25,841 bases of DNA, taken from the NCBI GenBank assembly GCA_031255655.1, contig JAIRSB010000201.1, positions 1-25,841 of the forward strand. The letters are read 5' to 3'. The notes under the pieces were generated by a model. That model was not told the origin of the DNA, searched no databases, and saw only the letters and a program-made list of their open reading frames with translations. The DNA comes from Spirochaetaceae bacterium. GTDB lineage: Bacteria; Spirochaetota; Spirochaetia; Treponematales; Breznakiellaceae. Shown here in pieces: positions 13,469 to 20,740 of the stretch. Every line of letters starts with the position of its first letter. Position 1 is the first letter of the stretch. The translations under genes were made by a program, and so were the position numbers.

Positions 13469-13831
13469 ATGTTGCGTAAGATGTTGGAAAAAGACAGGAA
13501 GCGTTTAAGCCGTAAAATACATATACGGAAGAAACTCACAGGTACGCCGGAAAAACCGCGTATGACGGTAACGCGGAGTAATAAGAATTTATCCATACAG
13601 GTGATTGACGATACGAAGGGGCATACGCTTGCTTCTGCTTCAACTTTGGAAAAAGAGTTGAGAGAGATAAAGGCTACGGTTGCCGGCGGAGCCCGGTTGG
13701 GTGAGGTTATGGGACAGCGTCTTCTGGAAAGAAATATAAAATCGGTTGTTTTTGATAGAAATGGTTATTTATATCACGGTGTTGTTAAGGCAATGGCGGA
13801 CGGTGCGCGAAAAACCGGTATACAGTTTTAA
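13469..13831 (+). CDS. rplR: 50S ribosomal protein L18
   Basis: L18 binds 5S rRNA together with L5. The 120-aa product has the usual basic N-terminus (KDRKRLSRKIHIRKKLTGTPEKP), then RPRMTV-like PRMTVTRSNKNLSIQVIDD, HTLASASTLE, and the C-terminal FDRNGYLYHGVVKAMADGAR. The length and order are normal. A 65-nt gap with a strong hairpin follows before rpsE. Confidence 0.97.
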   Translation: MLRKMLEKDRKRLSRKIHIRKKLTGTPEKPRMTVTRSNKNLSIQVIDDTKGHTLASASTLEKELREIKATVAGGARLGEVMGQRLLERNIKSVVFDRNGYLYHGVVKAMADGARKTGIQF

Positions 13832-13834
13832 TTT

Positions 13835-13863
13835 CCGGTTCCAAAACAGAGTGTTGGAACCGG
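13835..13863 (+). promoter_or_regulatory. Hairpin between rplR and rpsE
   Basis: CCGGTTCCAA (13835-13844) and TTGGAACCGG (13854-13863) form a perfect 10-bp stem with a 9-nt loop, starting 3 nt after the rplR stop. No U-run follows, so it is not an intrinsic terminator. It may be a processing, stability or attenuation element inside the spc part. A 7-codon frame (13873-13896) follows and ends directly on the rpsE start. Confidence 0.6.
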
Positions 13864-13896
13864 GAACGCTGTATGGAAAGAATTTTTGGGGGCTGA

Positions 13897-14418
13897 ATGG
13901 ATCATTCAAGAGATAGAGAGCGCGATAGGAACTCGCAGGAAAAAGAATTTGTAGAGAAGCTGGTCAAGTTGAATAGAACAGCAAAGGTTGTTAAGGGCGG
14001 TAGGCGTTTCTCTTTTTCGGCTTTGACTGTTGTTGGCGACCGGAAAGGTAATGTGGGTTATGGTTTTGGCAAAGCGAATGATGTTTCGGAAGCGATTCGC
14101 AAGAGTATGGATAAGGCAAAGCGCGGTATGATACGATTGCCGATAAAGCATGGTACGATACCGCATGAAATTCAGGGGACTTTTAAATCTTCGGTGGTGC
14201 TGTTGAAACCAGCTTGTTCGGGTACAGGTATTATTGCAGGTGGTCCGGTGCGCGCTATAATGGAAGCCGGCGGTATTACGGATGTGCTTTCAAAATCTAT
14301 CGGCGCTTCGAGCCAGTATAATGTTGTTAAGGCGACATTTGAGTGTATTAAACAAATGATGGACGCGCGGCTTGTGGCAAAAAACAGAGGTAAGTCGCTC
14401 AAGGAATTGTGGGGGTAG
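13897..14418 (+). CDS. rpsE: 30S ribosomal protein S5
   Basis: S5 lines the mRNA channel and affects decoding fidelity; its N-terminal loop is the spectinomycin-resistance site. At 173 aa it is typical. After a charged N-terminal tail (DHSRDRERDRNSQEKEF) come LNRTAKVVKGGRRFSFSALT (loop intact), VGDRKGNVGYGFGKANDVSEA, the IPHEIQGTFKSSVVLLKPA strand and GTGIIAGGPVRAIMEAGGI. The ribosome site is GGGGG next to TGA-ATG. The strong hairpin upstream may affect its expression. Confidence 0.97.
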   Translation: MDHSRDRERDRNSQEKEFVEKLVKLNRTAKVVKGGRRFSFSALTVVGDRKGNVGYGFGKANDVSEAIRKSMDKAKRGMIRLPIKHGTIPHEIQGTFKSSVVLLKPACSGTGIIAGGPVRAIMEAGGITDVLSKSIGASSQYNVVKATFECIKQMMDARLVAKNRGKSLKELWG

Positions 14419-14422
14419 ACGG

Positions 14423-14620
14423 ATGGCTGATGTTTCAAACGGTAGAATACGGATTCGTCTTGCTCGCAGCACAATAGGAACTCCGCCCAATCAGCGGGCA
14501 ACTATTCGTTCTTTGGGTTTACGGAAAATAGGTTCAGCGGTCGAACAAGAAGCGAACGGAGTTATCATGGGAATGGTCAAAACGGTTTCCCATCTTGTTA
14601 AAGTAGAGAGAATAGGCTGA
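14423..14620 (+). CDS. rpmD: 50S ribosomal protein L30
   Basis: L30 is a small large-subunit protein that some bacteria lack. The 65-aa product from the ATG at 14423 contains RIRIRLARSTIGTPPNQRAT, then IRSLGLRKIGSAVEQEANG and VIMGMVKTVSHLVKVE, the usual L30 pattern (a motif close to LGLxxxxxxV). A longer in-frame start lies inside rpsE and is rejected. It follows rpsE by 4 nt, and its TGA overlaps the rplO ATG. Confidence 0.95.
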   Translation: MADVSNGRIRIRLARSTIGTPPNQRATIRSLGLRKIGSAVEQEANGVIMGMVKTVSHLVKVERIG

Positions 14621-15087
14621 TGCAGGATTTTAACTTACACGCGCCGCGCGGCGCGAATAAACGGAAACGAATAGTTGGCCGTGGGCAAGGATCGGGGCGC
14701 GGTACTACGGCGGGTAAAGGCAACAAGGGTCAACAATCCCGGTCGGGCGGTAAGACCTATCTTGGTTTTGAAGGCGGACAGATGCCGCTGTATCGCCGTC
14801 TTGCGCACCGTGGATTTTCGAATTATCCGTTCAAAAAAGTTTATCAGGTGATAAATCTTGACGATATTGAAAGCCGCTTTGAAGATGGCGCGTTGGTAAA
14901 TATTGCCGCGCTGAAGGCCGTTGGGCTTGTTAAATCTAAAGTTCCTGTGAAAATTCTGGGCGATGGAGATTTAACTAAAAAAATAAACTGCGAGATTGAG
15001 GCACTTTCCGCTTCCGCTAGGGAAAAAATTCTCAAGGCTGGCGGTAGTGTGAAAGGCGCGTCCGATTCACTAGATAAGGAAGTTTGA
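14620..15087 (+). CDS. rplO: 50S ribosomal protein L15
   Basis: L15 is an extended, Gly/Lys-rich assembly protein of the large subunit. At 155 aa it is slightly longer than E. coli's 144. The first part is diagnostic: KRIVGRGQGSGRGTTAGKGN, KGQQSRSGG, FEGGQMPLYRRLAHRGFSN. The second carries VINLDDIESRFEDGALVNIA and VPVKILGDGDLTKK. The N-terminal codons include a 16-nt perfect palindrome (14640-14655, CGCGCCGCGCGGCGCG) that could fold near the start. Both ends overlap neighbours by one base (TGATG). Confidence 0.97.
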   Translation: MQDFNLHAPRGANKRKRIVGRGQGSGRGTTAGKGNKGQQSRSGGKTYLGFEGGQMPLYRRLAHRGFSNYPFKKVYQVINLDDIESRFEDGALVNIAALKAVGLVKSKVPVKILGDGDLTKKINCEIEALSASAREKILKAGGSVKGASDSLDKEV

Positions 15088-16415
15088 TGGCTAACCCTTT
15101 AGTTGGTAATTTCAGAATACAAGAGCTTCGTGAACGTATCTTTTTTACCGTTGTGATGCTTATCGTTTTCCGGCTGGGGGCCGTGATTCCGGTTCCCGGT
15201 GTTAATGTCCGTGAATTGAATGCTTACTTTTTGTCACAGCAGAATTCGGGAAACGCCATCGTGGATTACCTTGATTTTTTTGCGGGCGGTGCTTTTTCTA
15301 ACTTTTCGGTATTTATGCTTGGTATAATGCCGTATATCTCTATGTCTATCATTATGCAATTATTGCTGATAGTCTTTCCGCGTCTGAAAAAATTATCACA
15401 GGAAGAGGGCGGCAGAAAAAAGATACAAACTTATCAGCGTTATGGAACGGTTGTGGTTTGCCTAATCCAATCATACGCGGTTACCCAGTATGCTCAAATT
15501 ATATCGCGAAGCGTGGAAAATCTTTTGACGATGAATCTTTTGCCGTTCACGTTGCTGGCGATGCTTTCGGTTACGACAGGTACCTTACTCCTTATGTGGA
15601 TGGGGGAACAGATCACAAAACGAGGTATAGGGAACGGTATATCGCTGTTGATATTTGCCGGTATTGTGGCGCGTCTGCCTGACGCAGTTTGGGAATTGGC
15701 AGGCCATGTTGCAAGGGGCGATCTTAATCTTGTGTTTGTCCTTGTAGTTTTTATCATGTTTGTCGCCGTCATCGCGCTTGTTGTGTTTGAACAGCAGGGA
15801 CAGCGGAAAATTACAGTGCATTACGCGAAGCGTGTTGTCGGCAGAAAAATGTACGGCGCTCAGAATACATATATTCCTTTCAAAATAAATCCGTCAGGGG
15901 TTATACCGGTTATTTTCGCGTCATCAATTTTGACTTTCCCGTTGCAGATAGCTTCGACGATTGGCGGTAATGTTCCGTGGCTTGCGGCGCTTTCACGCGC
16001 TTTGACGCCCCGCGGAATTTTGTACAATGTATTATATGTTTTACTTATAATATTTTTTGCTTATTTTTATACACAGGTTACATTGAATCCTATTGAGATT
16101 GCTAAGAATATACGCGAAAATGGAGGGTCTATCCCTGGTATAAGGACGGAAAAAATTGAGGAGTATCTTACAAAAATATTGAACCGTATAGTGCTTCCGG
16201 GTTCTTTATATCTTGCTCTAATCGCTGTAATACCGACAATTATTCAGGTATTATTCAATTTTCCATCGTCCATATCGTATTTAATGGGCGGTACTTCGCT
16301 TTTGATATTGGTAGGAGTTGACTTGGATACTATGAGCCAGATCGAGGCTATGTTGAAAATGCACCACCATGAAGGTTTAACTAAGCACGGGCGGTTGCGC
16401 GGCAGGAATCTGTAG
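15087..16415 (+). CDS. secY: Protein translocase subunit SecY
   Basis: SecY forms the channel through which Sec substrates cross or enter the inner membrane. The 442-aa product is the usual length and contains ten hydrophobic segments. Signatures are RIFFTVVMLIVFRLGAVIPV (helix 1), the plug-region FFAGGAFSNFSVFMLGIMPY, IQMQ-like SIIMQLLLIVFPRLKKLSQE, GNGISLLIFAGI, NPSGVIPVIFASSIL, and the C-terminal DLDTMSQIEAMLKMHHHEGL. The start is the ATG overlapping the rplO stop (TGATG) with AAGGA upstream; a TTG three bases earlier is less likely. adk, map and infA, which often follow, are absent; rpmJ comes next. Confidence 0.98.
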   Translation: MANPLVGNFRIQELRERIFFTVVMLIVFRLGAVIPVPGVNVRELNAYFLSQQNSGNAIVDYLDFFAGGAFSNFSVFMLGIMPYISMSIIMQLLLIVFPRLKKLSQEEGGRKKIQTYQRYGTVVVCLIQSYAVTQYAQIISRSVENLLTMNLLPFTLLAMLSVTTGTLLLMWMGEQITKRGIGNGISLLIFAGIVARLPDAVWELAGHVARGDLNLVFVLVVFIMFVAVIALVVFEQQGQRKITVHYAKRVVGRKMYGAQNTYIPFKINPSGVIPVIFASSILTFPLQIASTIGGNVPWLAALSRALTPRGILYNVLYVLLIIFFAYFYTQVTLNPIEIAKNIRENGGSIPGIRTEKIEEYLTKILNRIVLPGSLYLALIAVIPTIIQVLFNFPSSISYLMGGTSLLILVGVDLDTMSQIEAMLKMHHHEGLTKHGRLRGRNL

Positions 16416-16424
16416 GGGGAGAAA

Positions 16425-16538
16425 ATGAAAGTTCGAACAAGTGTAAAACCTATCTGCGATAAATGCAAAGTGATAAAGAGGCACGGTATAATCCGTATCA
16501 TTTGTCAAAATCCAAAGCATAAGCAGAGACAGGGATAG
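16425..16538 (+). CDS. rpmJ: 50S ribosomal protein L36, zinc form
   Basis: This 37-residue protein is the smallest bacterial ribosomal protein. The translation is MKVRTSVKPICDKCKVIKRH, then GIIRIICQNPKHKQRQG. Its zinc ligands are Cys11, Cys14, Cys27 and His32, the standard pattern of the zinc-binding form. The ribosome site GGGGGAGAAA is good. It lies between secY and rpsM, its usual place. Confidence 0.98.
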   Translation: MKVRTSVKPICDKCKVIKRHGIIRIICQNPKHKQRQG

Positions 16539-16546
16539 GGGGAATA

Positions 16547-16912
16547 ATGGCTCGTATTGCAGGTGTTGACTTACCTAACAAGCATGTTGATATTGCTTTA
16601 ACTTATATTTTTGGTATAGGCAGATCGAGCGCGACTGAGATTTGCGAAAAGGCGAATATAGACACAAAACGTTTTATAAACGATCTTTCCGCGGAAGAAT
16701 TAAATGATTTGCGCCGCTTGATTGAGAACGATTACAAGGTGGAGGGGCGTCTCCGAACAGAAATCGCGTTGAATATCAAGCGACTTATGGATATAGGCTG
16801 TTATAGGGGTTTGCGGCACAGAAAAGGTTTACCGCTTCGCGGACAGCGGACTCGTACTAACGCGCGTACTCGTAAAGGCAAAAAGAAAACGGTTGCCGGT
16901 AAGAAAAAATAG
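16547..16912 (+). CDS. rpsM: 30S ribosomal protein S13
   Basis: S13 forms bridges to the 50S subunit and contacts the P-site tRNA with its C-terminal tail. At 121 aa it is standard. It opens MARIAGVDLPNKHVDIALTY, followed by IFGIGRSSATEICEKANID, LRRLIENDYKVEGRLR and GCYRGLRHRKGLPLRGQRTR. It ends in a Lys-rich tail (KGKKKTVAGKKK). AGGGGG precedes the ATG. A 49-nt gap to rpsK holds a very strong AGGAGG that feeds a short frame. Confidence 0.98.
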   Translation: MARIAGVDLPNKHVDIALTYIFGIGRSSATEICEKANIDTKRFINDLSAEELNDLRRLIENDYKVEGRLRTEIALNIKRLMDIGCYRGLRHRKGLPLRGQRTRTNARTRKGKKKTVAGKKK

Positions 16913-16945
16913 TTAATTGGATTTATGTATACAATAGGAGGAAGG

Positions 16946-16972
16946 ATGAGCGGAGGACAGTGTGGCTGCTAA
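16946..16972 (+). other. Eight-codon open frame with a strong ribosome site, overlapping the rpsK start
   Basis: AGGAGG (16936-16941) lies 4 nt before an ATG (16946) that opens the frame MSGGQCGC, ending in TAA at 16970-16972, 8 nt inside rpsK. rpsK itself starts at a GTG (16962) with its own GGAGG (16952-16956) encoded within the short frame. The strongest ribosome site of the gap therefore serves the short frame, not rpsK. This could lower or couple rpsK translation; it could also be accidental. Confidence 0.35.
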
Positions 16973-17345
16973 CGTTAAGAAGAAAAAGGAAAAGAAGTCG
17001 GTATATGAGGGTAATGTTTATATACAGGCGACCTTTAATAATACGATTGTAACCATTACCGATTTGATGGGGAACGCTATTTCGTGGGCGAGTTCCGGCG
17101 GTCTTGGTTTTAGAGGCGCAAAGAAGTCAACGCCATTTGCCGCGCAGACCGTTACAGAAACAGCCGCTGAGAAGGCTATTCAATCGGGTTTACGGGAAGT
17201 TCATGTGTATGTGAAAGGTCCCGGCATGGGTAGAGAATCCGCTATTCGTCAACTTGGTGCGCTTGGGATGAAGGTTAAATCTATAAATGATGTAACCCCG
17301 ATCCCGCATAATGGATGCAGGCCGCGTAAAACGCGGCGTATCTAA
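16962..17345 (+). CDS. rpsK: 30S ribosomal protein S11
   Basis: S11 lies on the platform of the 30S subunit near the E-site codon. At 127 aa it is normal. After a Lys-rich start (AANVKKKKEKKS) come GNVYIQATFNNTIVTITDLM, GNAISWASSGGLGFRGAKKS, TPFAAQTVTETAAEKAI and the end DVTPIPHNGCRPRKTRRI. The start is GTG, supported by GGAGG 5 nt upstream; there is no suitable ATG in frame. A competing short frame overlaps the start (separate entry). Confidence 0.97.
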   Translation: MAANVKKKKEKKSVYEGNVYIQATFNNTIVTITDLMGNAISWASSGGLGFRGAKKSTPFAAQTVTETAAEKAIQSGLREVHVYVKGPGMGRESAIRQLGALGMKVKSINDVTPIPHNGCRPRKTRRI

Positions 17346-17357
17346 ACGAGGGAAATC

Positions 17358-17993
17358 ATGGCAAGATATACCGGTCCGGTTTGTAGGATGTGCCGGACAG
17401 AACAAAAGAAATTGATGCTTAAAGGCGCTCGTTGCAGAAGTGATAAATGCGCCATCAACAAGAAGCGCGCGGCTCCTGGAAAAGACCCTAAAGGTAGAAT
17501 GGCTAAACGTTCTGATTACGCTATACAGTTGCGTGAAAAGCAGAAACTTAAAAGGATTTACGGAATGTTGGAAAAACAGTTTAGTCTGTTTTTTGAGCGC
17601 GCACAGCGTATGCCGGGTATTACCGGTGAGAATCTCTTTTTGCTTTTGGAACGGAGGCTGGATAATGTTGTTTACCGTTTGCGTTTCGCCTCAAGCAGGA
17701 AAGAGGCGCGTCAGATTGTTTTGCATGGTCATGTTTTAGTAAATGGAGAACGTGTAAACATTCCTTCATATCTTATTAGGACGGGAGATTCTATCGAAAT
17801 TAAAGATGCAAGCAAGAATTTTGCGCTTATCAAGGATGCTTTGAAAGAGTATGGAAAATCGGGGGTAATGCCGTGGTTGCAGTTAGACCCCGACGCTCTT
17901 AAAGGAAAAATATTGGCTTTCCCAAGAAGAAGTGATATAACGGATCTTTCAGATATCAAAGAACAGATGATCGTTGAATATTATTCGAAGTAA
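17358..17993 (+). CDS. rpsD: 30S ribosomal protein S4, zinc form
   Basis: S4 is a primary assembly protein of the 30S body and acts in fidelity and mRNA entry. At 211 aa it is slightly longer than average. The N-terminus carries zinc ligands Cys9, Cys12, Cys26 and Cys31 (VCRMC, CRSDKC), marking the zinc-containing form. Then come YAIQLREKQKLKRIYGMLEK and an S4 RNA-binding domain: RRLDNVVYRLRFASSRKEAR, QIVLHGHVLVNGERVNIPSY. In E. coli S4 represses the alpha operon; no matching leader fold was established here. The ribosome site is GAGGG. Confidence 0.98.
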   Translation: MARYTGPVCRMCRTEQKKLMLKGARCRSDKCAINKKRAAPGKDPKGRMAKRSDYAIQLREKQKLKRIYGMLEKQFSLFFERAQRMPGITGENLFLLLERRLDNVVYRLRFASSRKEARQIVLHGHVLVNGERVNIPSYLIRTGDSIEIKDASKNFALIKDALKEYGKSGVMPWLQLDPDALKGKILAFPRRSDITDLSDIKEQMIVEYYSK

Positions 17994-18002
17994 GGAGTCT
18001 TC

Positions 18003-19058
18003 ATGGCCCGTAGAAATCTTCTTAAAGGTTTCAAGAAACCGAAAGGTAGAACTTTTGAAACTAGCGAGTTAAGAAAGGATTATGGAAAATTTATAGCTTC
18101 TCCGTTTGAGCCAGGTTTTGGTACTACTATAGGCAACACTCTGCGCAGAGTGCTTTTGTCATCGATTCAGGGGTATGCGGTTACGGCGGTTAGAATTGTT
18201 TCTTACAATTCTGAGGGAGTACAGCACAATATATCAAGCGAGTTTGAGTTAATACCTAACGTTGTTGAGGATACTCTTGAGGTGTTGAATAAACTTAAAC
18301 TGGTATGTTTTAAGCTGCCGTCCGATCTTGAACAAGATACTATCACGTTTGAATGGTCGGGAAAGCGTGTAATTAAGAGTGATGATTTTGCTAAATCCGG
18401 TAAAACTGAAGTGTTGAATCCAGGGCTCCATATTATGACTTTGACGGAAGGCGCCCATATTGAGATGGAATTACAGATTGAACTAGGGCGTGGTTATATT
18501 CCGGCGGAGCAGAACGCGCAGCATATTGAGGTTATAGGCACTATTCCTATGGATTCGGTTTTTTCGCCTGTGAAAAAGGTGAAGTATACTGTTGAGCCTG
18601 CCAGAATAGGGCAGCGCAGCGATTATGACAAACTCATATTTGAACTATGGACAGATGGAACAATTGAGCCGAATAACGCTTTGATTGAGGCTGCGAAAAT
18701 AGCGAAAGAGCATTTCGCTTTGTTTGTTAATTTTGACGAAACTTCGTTTAGTGATGATGAAGAGTTGGATGAAGGGGATGAGCGTATCCGGCAATTGATG
18801 AGTACTCCTGTTGATGAGCTTGAATTGTCAATTCGCTCGTCTAATTGTCTAAAGGTTGCAAACATAAGAACTATAGGCGAGTTGGTACGAAAGACTGAAG
18901 AGGATATAAATCAAACTCGTAATTTTGGGAAGAAATCTTTGCAGGAAATAAAAGAAAAACTGCAAGAATGGGGTTTGACGCTTGGTATAACGAGCCATAG
19001 TGAATTAAGAAGCGCGTTGAAAATAGGCGTAAAAAAGGACACCAGTAATGAAACATAG
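18003..19058 (+). CDS. rpoA: RNA polymerase alpha subunit
   Basis: Alpha dimerises to scaffold RNA polymerase assembly, and its C-terminal domain binds UP elements and activators. The 351-aa product is slightly longer than E. coli's 329. The N-terminal domain has FEPGFGTTIGNTLRRVLLSS, the dimerisation signature, and AVTAVRI. A flexible, very acidic linker (SDDEELDEGDE, about 258-268) leads to the C-terminal domain: TPVDELELSIRSSNCLKVAN retains the Arg, Asn and Cys equivalent to E. coli 265, 268 and 269, followed by NFGKKSLQEIKEKL (helix-hairpin-helix). The tail after LTLGI is extended. It overlaps rplQ by 11 nt. Confidence 0.98.
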   Translation: MARRNLLKGFKKPKGRTFETSELRKDYGKFIASPFEPGFGTTIGNTLRRVLLSSIQGYAVTAVRIVSYNSEGVQHNISSEFELIPNVVEDTLEVLNKLKLVCFKLPSDLEQDTITFEWSGKRVIKSDDFAKSGKTEVLNPGLHIMTLTEGAHIEMELQIELGRGYIPAEQNAQHIEVIGTIPMDSVFSPVKKVKYTVEPARIGQRSDYDKLIFELWTDGTIEPNNALIEAAKIAKEHFALFVNFDETSFSDDEELDEGDERIRQLMSTPVDELELSIRSSNCLKVANIRTIGELVRKTEEDINQTRNFGKKSLQEIKEKLQEWGLTLGITSHSELRSALKIGVKKDTSNET

Positions 19059-19479
19059 ACGTGGTTTTAATCCGCTTGAAAGGATGGCGGCGCATCGTAA
19101 GGCTATGGTGCGTAATATGATGACCTCCTTGTTCAATAAGGAGCGTATAAAAACGACAAAGACTAAGGCGCTTGAGGTGAGGCGTTTTGCCGAGAAGCTG
19201 ATTACTCGCGCAAAGGTTGATTCTGTTCATAATCGGCGTATTGCTTCAGGCCGTCTTTATGATGAAGGGATTGTCGCAAAATTATTCAACGATATAGCCC
19301 CGCGTATGAAAGAACGGAACGGAGGTTACACTAGAATCATTAAACTTGGAAAGCGTTACGGCGATGCGGCTGAGGTTGTAATACTGGAATTGGTGGATTA
19401 TAAACTGGATTCCGAAAAGAATTCCGCCGAATCAGATGCGAAGAAAAAGAAGGGAGAAAAGAATGTCAAAAGCGCATAG
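19048..19479 (+). CDS. rplQ: 50S ribosomal protein L17
   Basis: L17 lies near the tunnel exit. The 143-aa product starts MKHRRGFNPLERMAAHRKAM, then VRNMMTSLFNKERIKTTKTK and ALEVRRFAEKLITRAK, and later GGYTRIIKLGKRYGDAAEVV. The C-terminus is a charged tail (ESDAKKKKGEKNVKSA). The ATG lies inside the end of rpoA (11-nt overlap), and its own end overlaps the next small gene by 17 nt, so all three are probably translated in a coupled way. Confidence 0.97.
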   Translation: MKHRRGFNPLERMAAHRKAMVRNMMTSLFNKERIKTTKTKALEVRRFAEKLITRAKVDSVHNRRIASGRLYDEGIVAKLFNDIAPRMKERNGGYTRIIKLGKRYGDAAEVVILELVDYKLDSEKNSAESDAKKKKGEKNVKSA

Positions 19480-19639
19480 GGGAAAGGGAATTCGTGAATT
19501 ATTTCAGAGGGGCCGGGGTATATGCCCTGTCTGCAAAAGAGATGTTAAAATACTTTATGAACAAGATAAAGACGAAACAAAAGTAAAAATATGTAAGATT
19601 TGTAGGGCCGCCGTTAAGCACGGAAAGAAAACTGTATAA
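19463..19639 (+). CDS. Small basic zinc-ribbon protein at the end of the r-protein operon (unknown function)
   Basis: This is a 58-residue protein starting MSKAHRGKGIRELFQRGRG. Its two Cys pairs, CPVC (21-24) and CKIC (44-47), are 19 residues apart and should form a zinc ribbon. The N- and C-termini are strongly basic (ending KHGKKTV), as expected for an RNA- or DNA-binding protein. The ATG has a GGGAGA ribosome site, and the gene overlaps rplQ by 17 nt. It is followed directly by the operon terminator, so it is expressed with the ribosomal genes. I believe treponemes carry a small gene in this place, but could not check. It matches no named ribosomal protein I know. A ribosome- or RNA polymerase-associated role is inference. 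Confidence 0.85.
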   Translation: MSKAHRGKGIRELFQRGRGICPVCKRDVKILYEQDKDETKVKICKICRAAVKHGKKTV

Positions 19640-19756
19640 ATAGGCGGCGGCATAAAGCCTATGCGTTATACTGGTTTGCTCTAATTTTTAAAAACACTGT
19701 TGTCAAATGAAGTTATTTTTAATACCCCCTTCGCTCTGCGGCGGGGGTATTTTTTT
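19640..19756 (+). terminator. Operon terminator after the zinc-ribbon gene
   Basis: The main signal is AATACCCCC (19721-19729) pairing with GGGGGTATT (19743-19751). The loop contains a further CGC/GCG pair, and a run of T follows to 19756: a textbook intrinsic terminator. Nearer the gene, ATAGGC/GCCTAT (19640-19662) forms a small hairpin without a T-run. The terminator ends the long r-protein transcript before the rfbA promoter. Confidence 0.9.
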
Positions 19757-19794
19757 CCGCATTATTTTTGCCATTACCTATAAGCGCCACGCGC

Positions 19795-19823
19795 TTTACA
19801 CCCTCAAATGAGGGCTATATTAT
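19795..19823 (+). promoter_or_regulatory. Promoter of rfbA with an inverted repeat in the spacer
   Basis: TTTACA (19795-19800), a 17-nt spacer, and TATTAT (19818-19823) form a good sigma-70 promoter. The spacer holds the inverted repeat CCCTCAAATGAGGG (19801-19814), a possible operator. Only 6 nt separate the -10 box from the ATG at 19830, so transcription should begin at or next to the start codon. Confidence 0.65.
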
Positions 19824-19829
19824 TTAAGC

Positions 19830-20714
19830 ATGAAAGGAATAATTCTTGCCGGAGGGGCAGGGACTCGTCTTTTTCCGGTTACAAAGGCGGTGTCTAAACA
19901 AATCTTACCGTTGTATGACAAACCGATGATTTATTATCCGCTGTCTACTTTAATGCTGGCCGGAATCCGTGAAATTCTTATTATATCTACACCGCGAGAC
20001 ATCGGTCTGTTTAAAAGTTTATTTTTGGACGGCGGGTGGCTTGGAATGCGATTTGAGTATGCCGTGCAGGAAAGCCCCCGCGGACTTGCCGATGCCTTCA
20101 TTGTGGGACGGCGTTTTGTGGGCAATGACTCCTGCGCCCTTGTGCTGGGCGATAATGTTTTTTATGGACGCGGCTTCGGAGTAGTATTGAAAAACGCGGC
20201 GGCAAAGATTGAACATTCCGGCGGCGGCGTGGTTTTTGCCTACTATGTAAAAGATCCGGTAGGCTTTGGCGTTGTCGAGTTTAACGGAGCCGGGGAAGCG
20301 CTTTCCATTGAGGAAAAACCCGCCGTGCCGAAATCGCATTATGTTGTACCCGGACTGTATTTTTACGATAATGACGTACTGGAAATTGCGAAAAATGTAC
20401 AAGTTTCGGCGCGTGGAGAAATTGAGATTACATCGGTGAATAATGCCTATCTTGAAGCCAAAAAACTTTCTGTTGAGCGTCTGGGACGCGGCATGGCTTG
20501 GCTCGATACGGGAACACATGACGGGCTTTTGGAAGCGGCTAATTTCATAGCGACAATTCAGAAACGGCAGGGCCTGTATGTGTCATGCATCGAAGAAATC
20601 GCATACCGGAACGGCTGGATAAACGCTGAACACTTAAAGCGACTTGCCGCTTCTCATAAAACGGCGTACGGCGACTATCTTAAGTTCATAGTATCGGAAA
20701 GAGAGGCTTTTTAA
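19830..20714 (+). CDS. rfbA: Glucose-1-phosphate thymidylyltransferase
   Basis: RfbA (RmlA) makes dTDP-glucose from dTTP and glucose-1-phosphate, the first step to dTDP-rhamnose and other deoxysugars for surface polysaccharide. The 294-aa length is exact for the family. The N-terminal nucleotide-binding signature is ILAGGAGTRLFPVTKAVSKQ (residues 5-24); Ala replaces the common Ser in GGSGTRL. Next are LPLYDKPMIYYPLSTLMLAG, LVLGDNVFYG (metal-binding Asp), GFGVVEF, EEKP and RGMAWLDTGTHDGLLEAANF. There is no clear Shine-Dalgarno; the promoter lies almost on the ATG. No other rhamnose genes are in the window. It ends 26 nt from the convergent propeller gene, with no terminator between them. Confidence 0.95.
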   Translation: MKGIILAGGAGTRLFPVTKAVSKQILPLYDKPMIYYPLSTLMLAGIREILIISTPRDIGLFKSLFLDGGWLGMRFEYAVQESPRGLADAFIVGRRFVGNDSCALVLGDNVFYGRGFGVVLKNAAAKIEHSGGGVVFAYYVKDPVGFGVVEFNGAGEALSIEEKPAVPKSHYVVPGLYFYDNDVLEIAKNVQVSARGEIEITSVNNAYLEAKKLSVERLGRGMAWLDTGTHDGLLEAANFIATIQKRQGLYVSCIEEIAYRNGWINAEHLKRLAASHKTAYGDYLKFIVSEREAF

Positions 20715-20740
20715 GCCTGCCTCAAATTTTGTGCGTACTC

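Noticed and set aside
16925..16935. Promoter-like TATACAAT before rpsK
   Set aside because: No -35 box at a workable distance, and the TG is not spaced for an extended -10.
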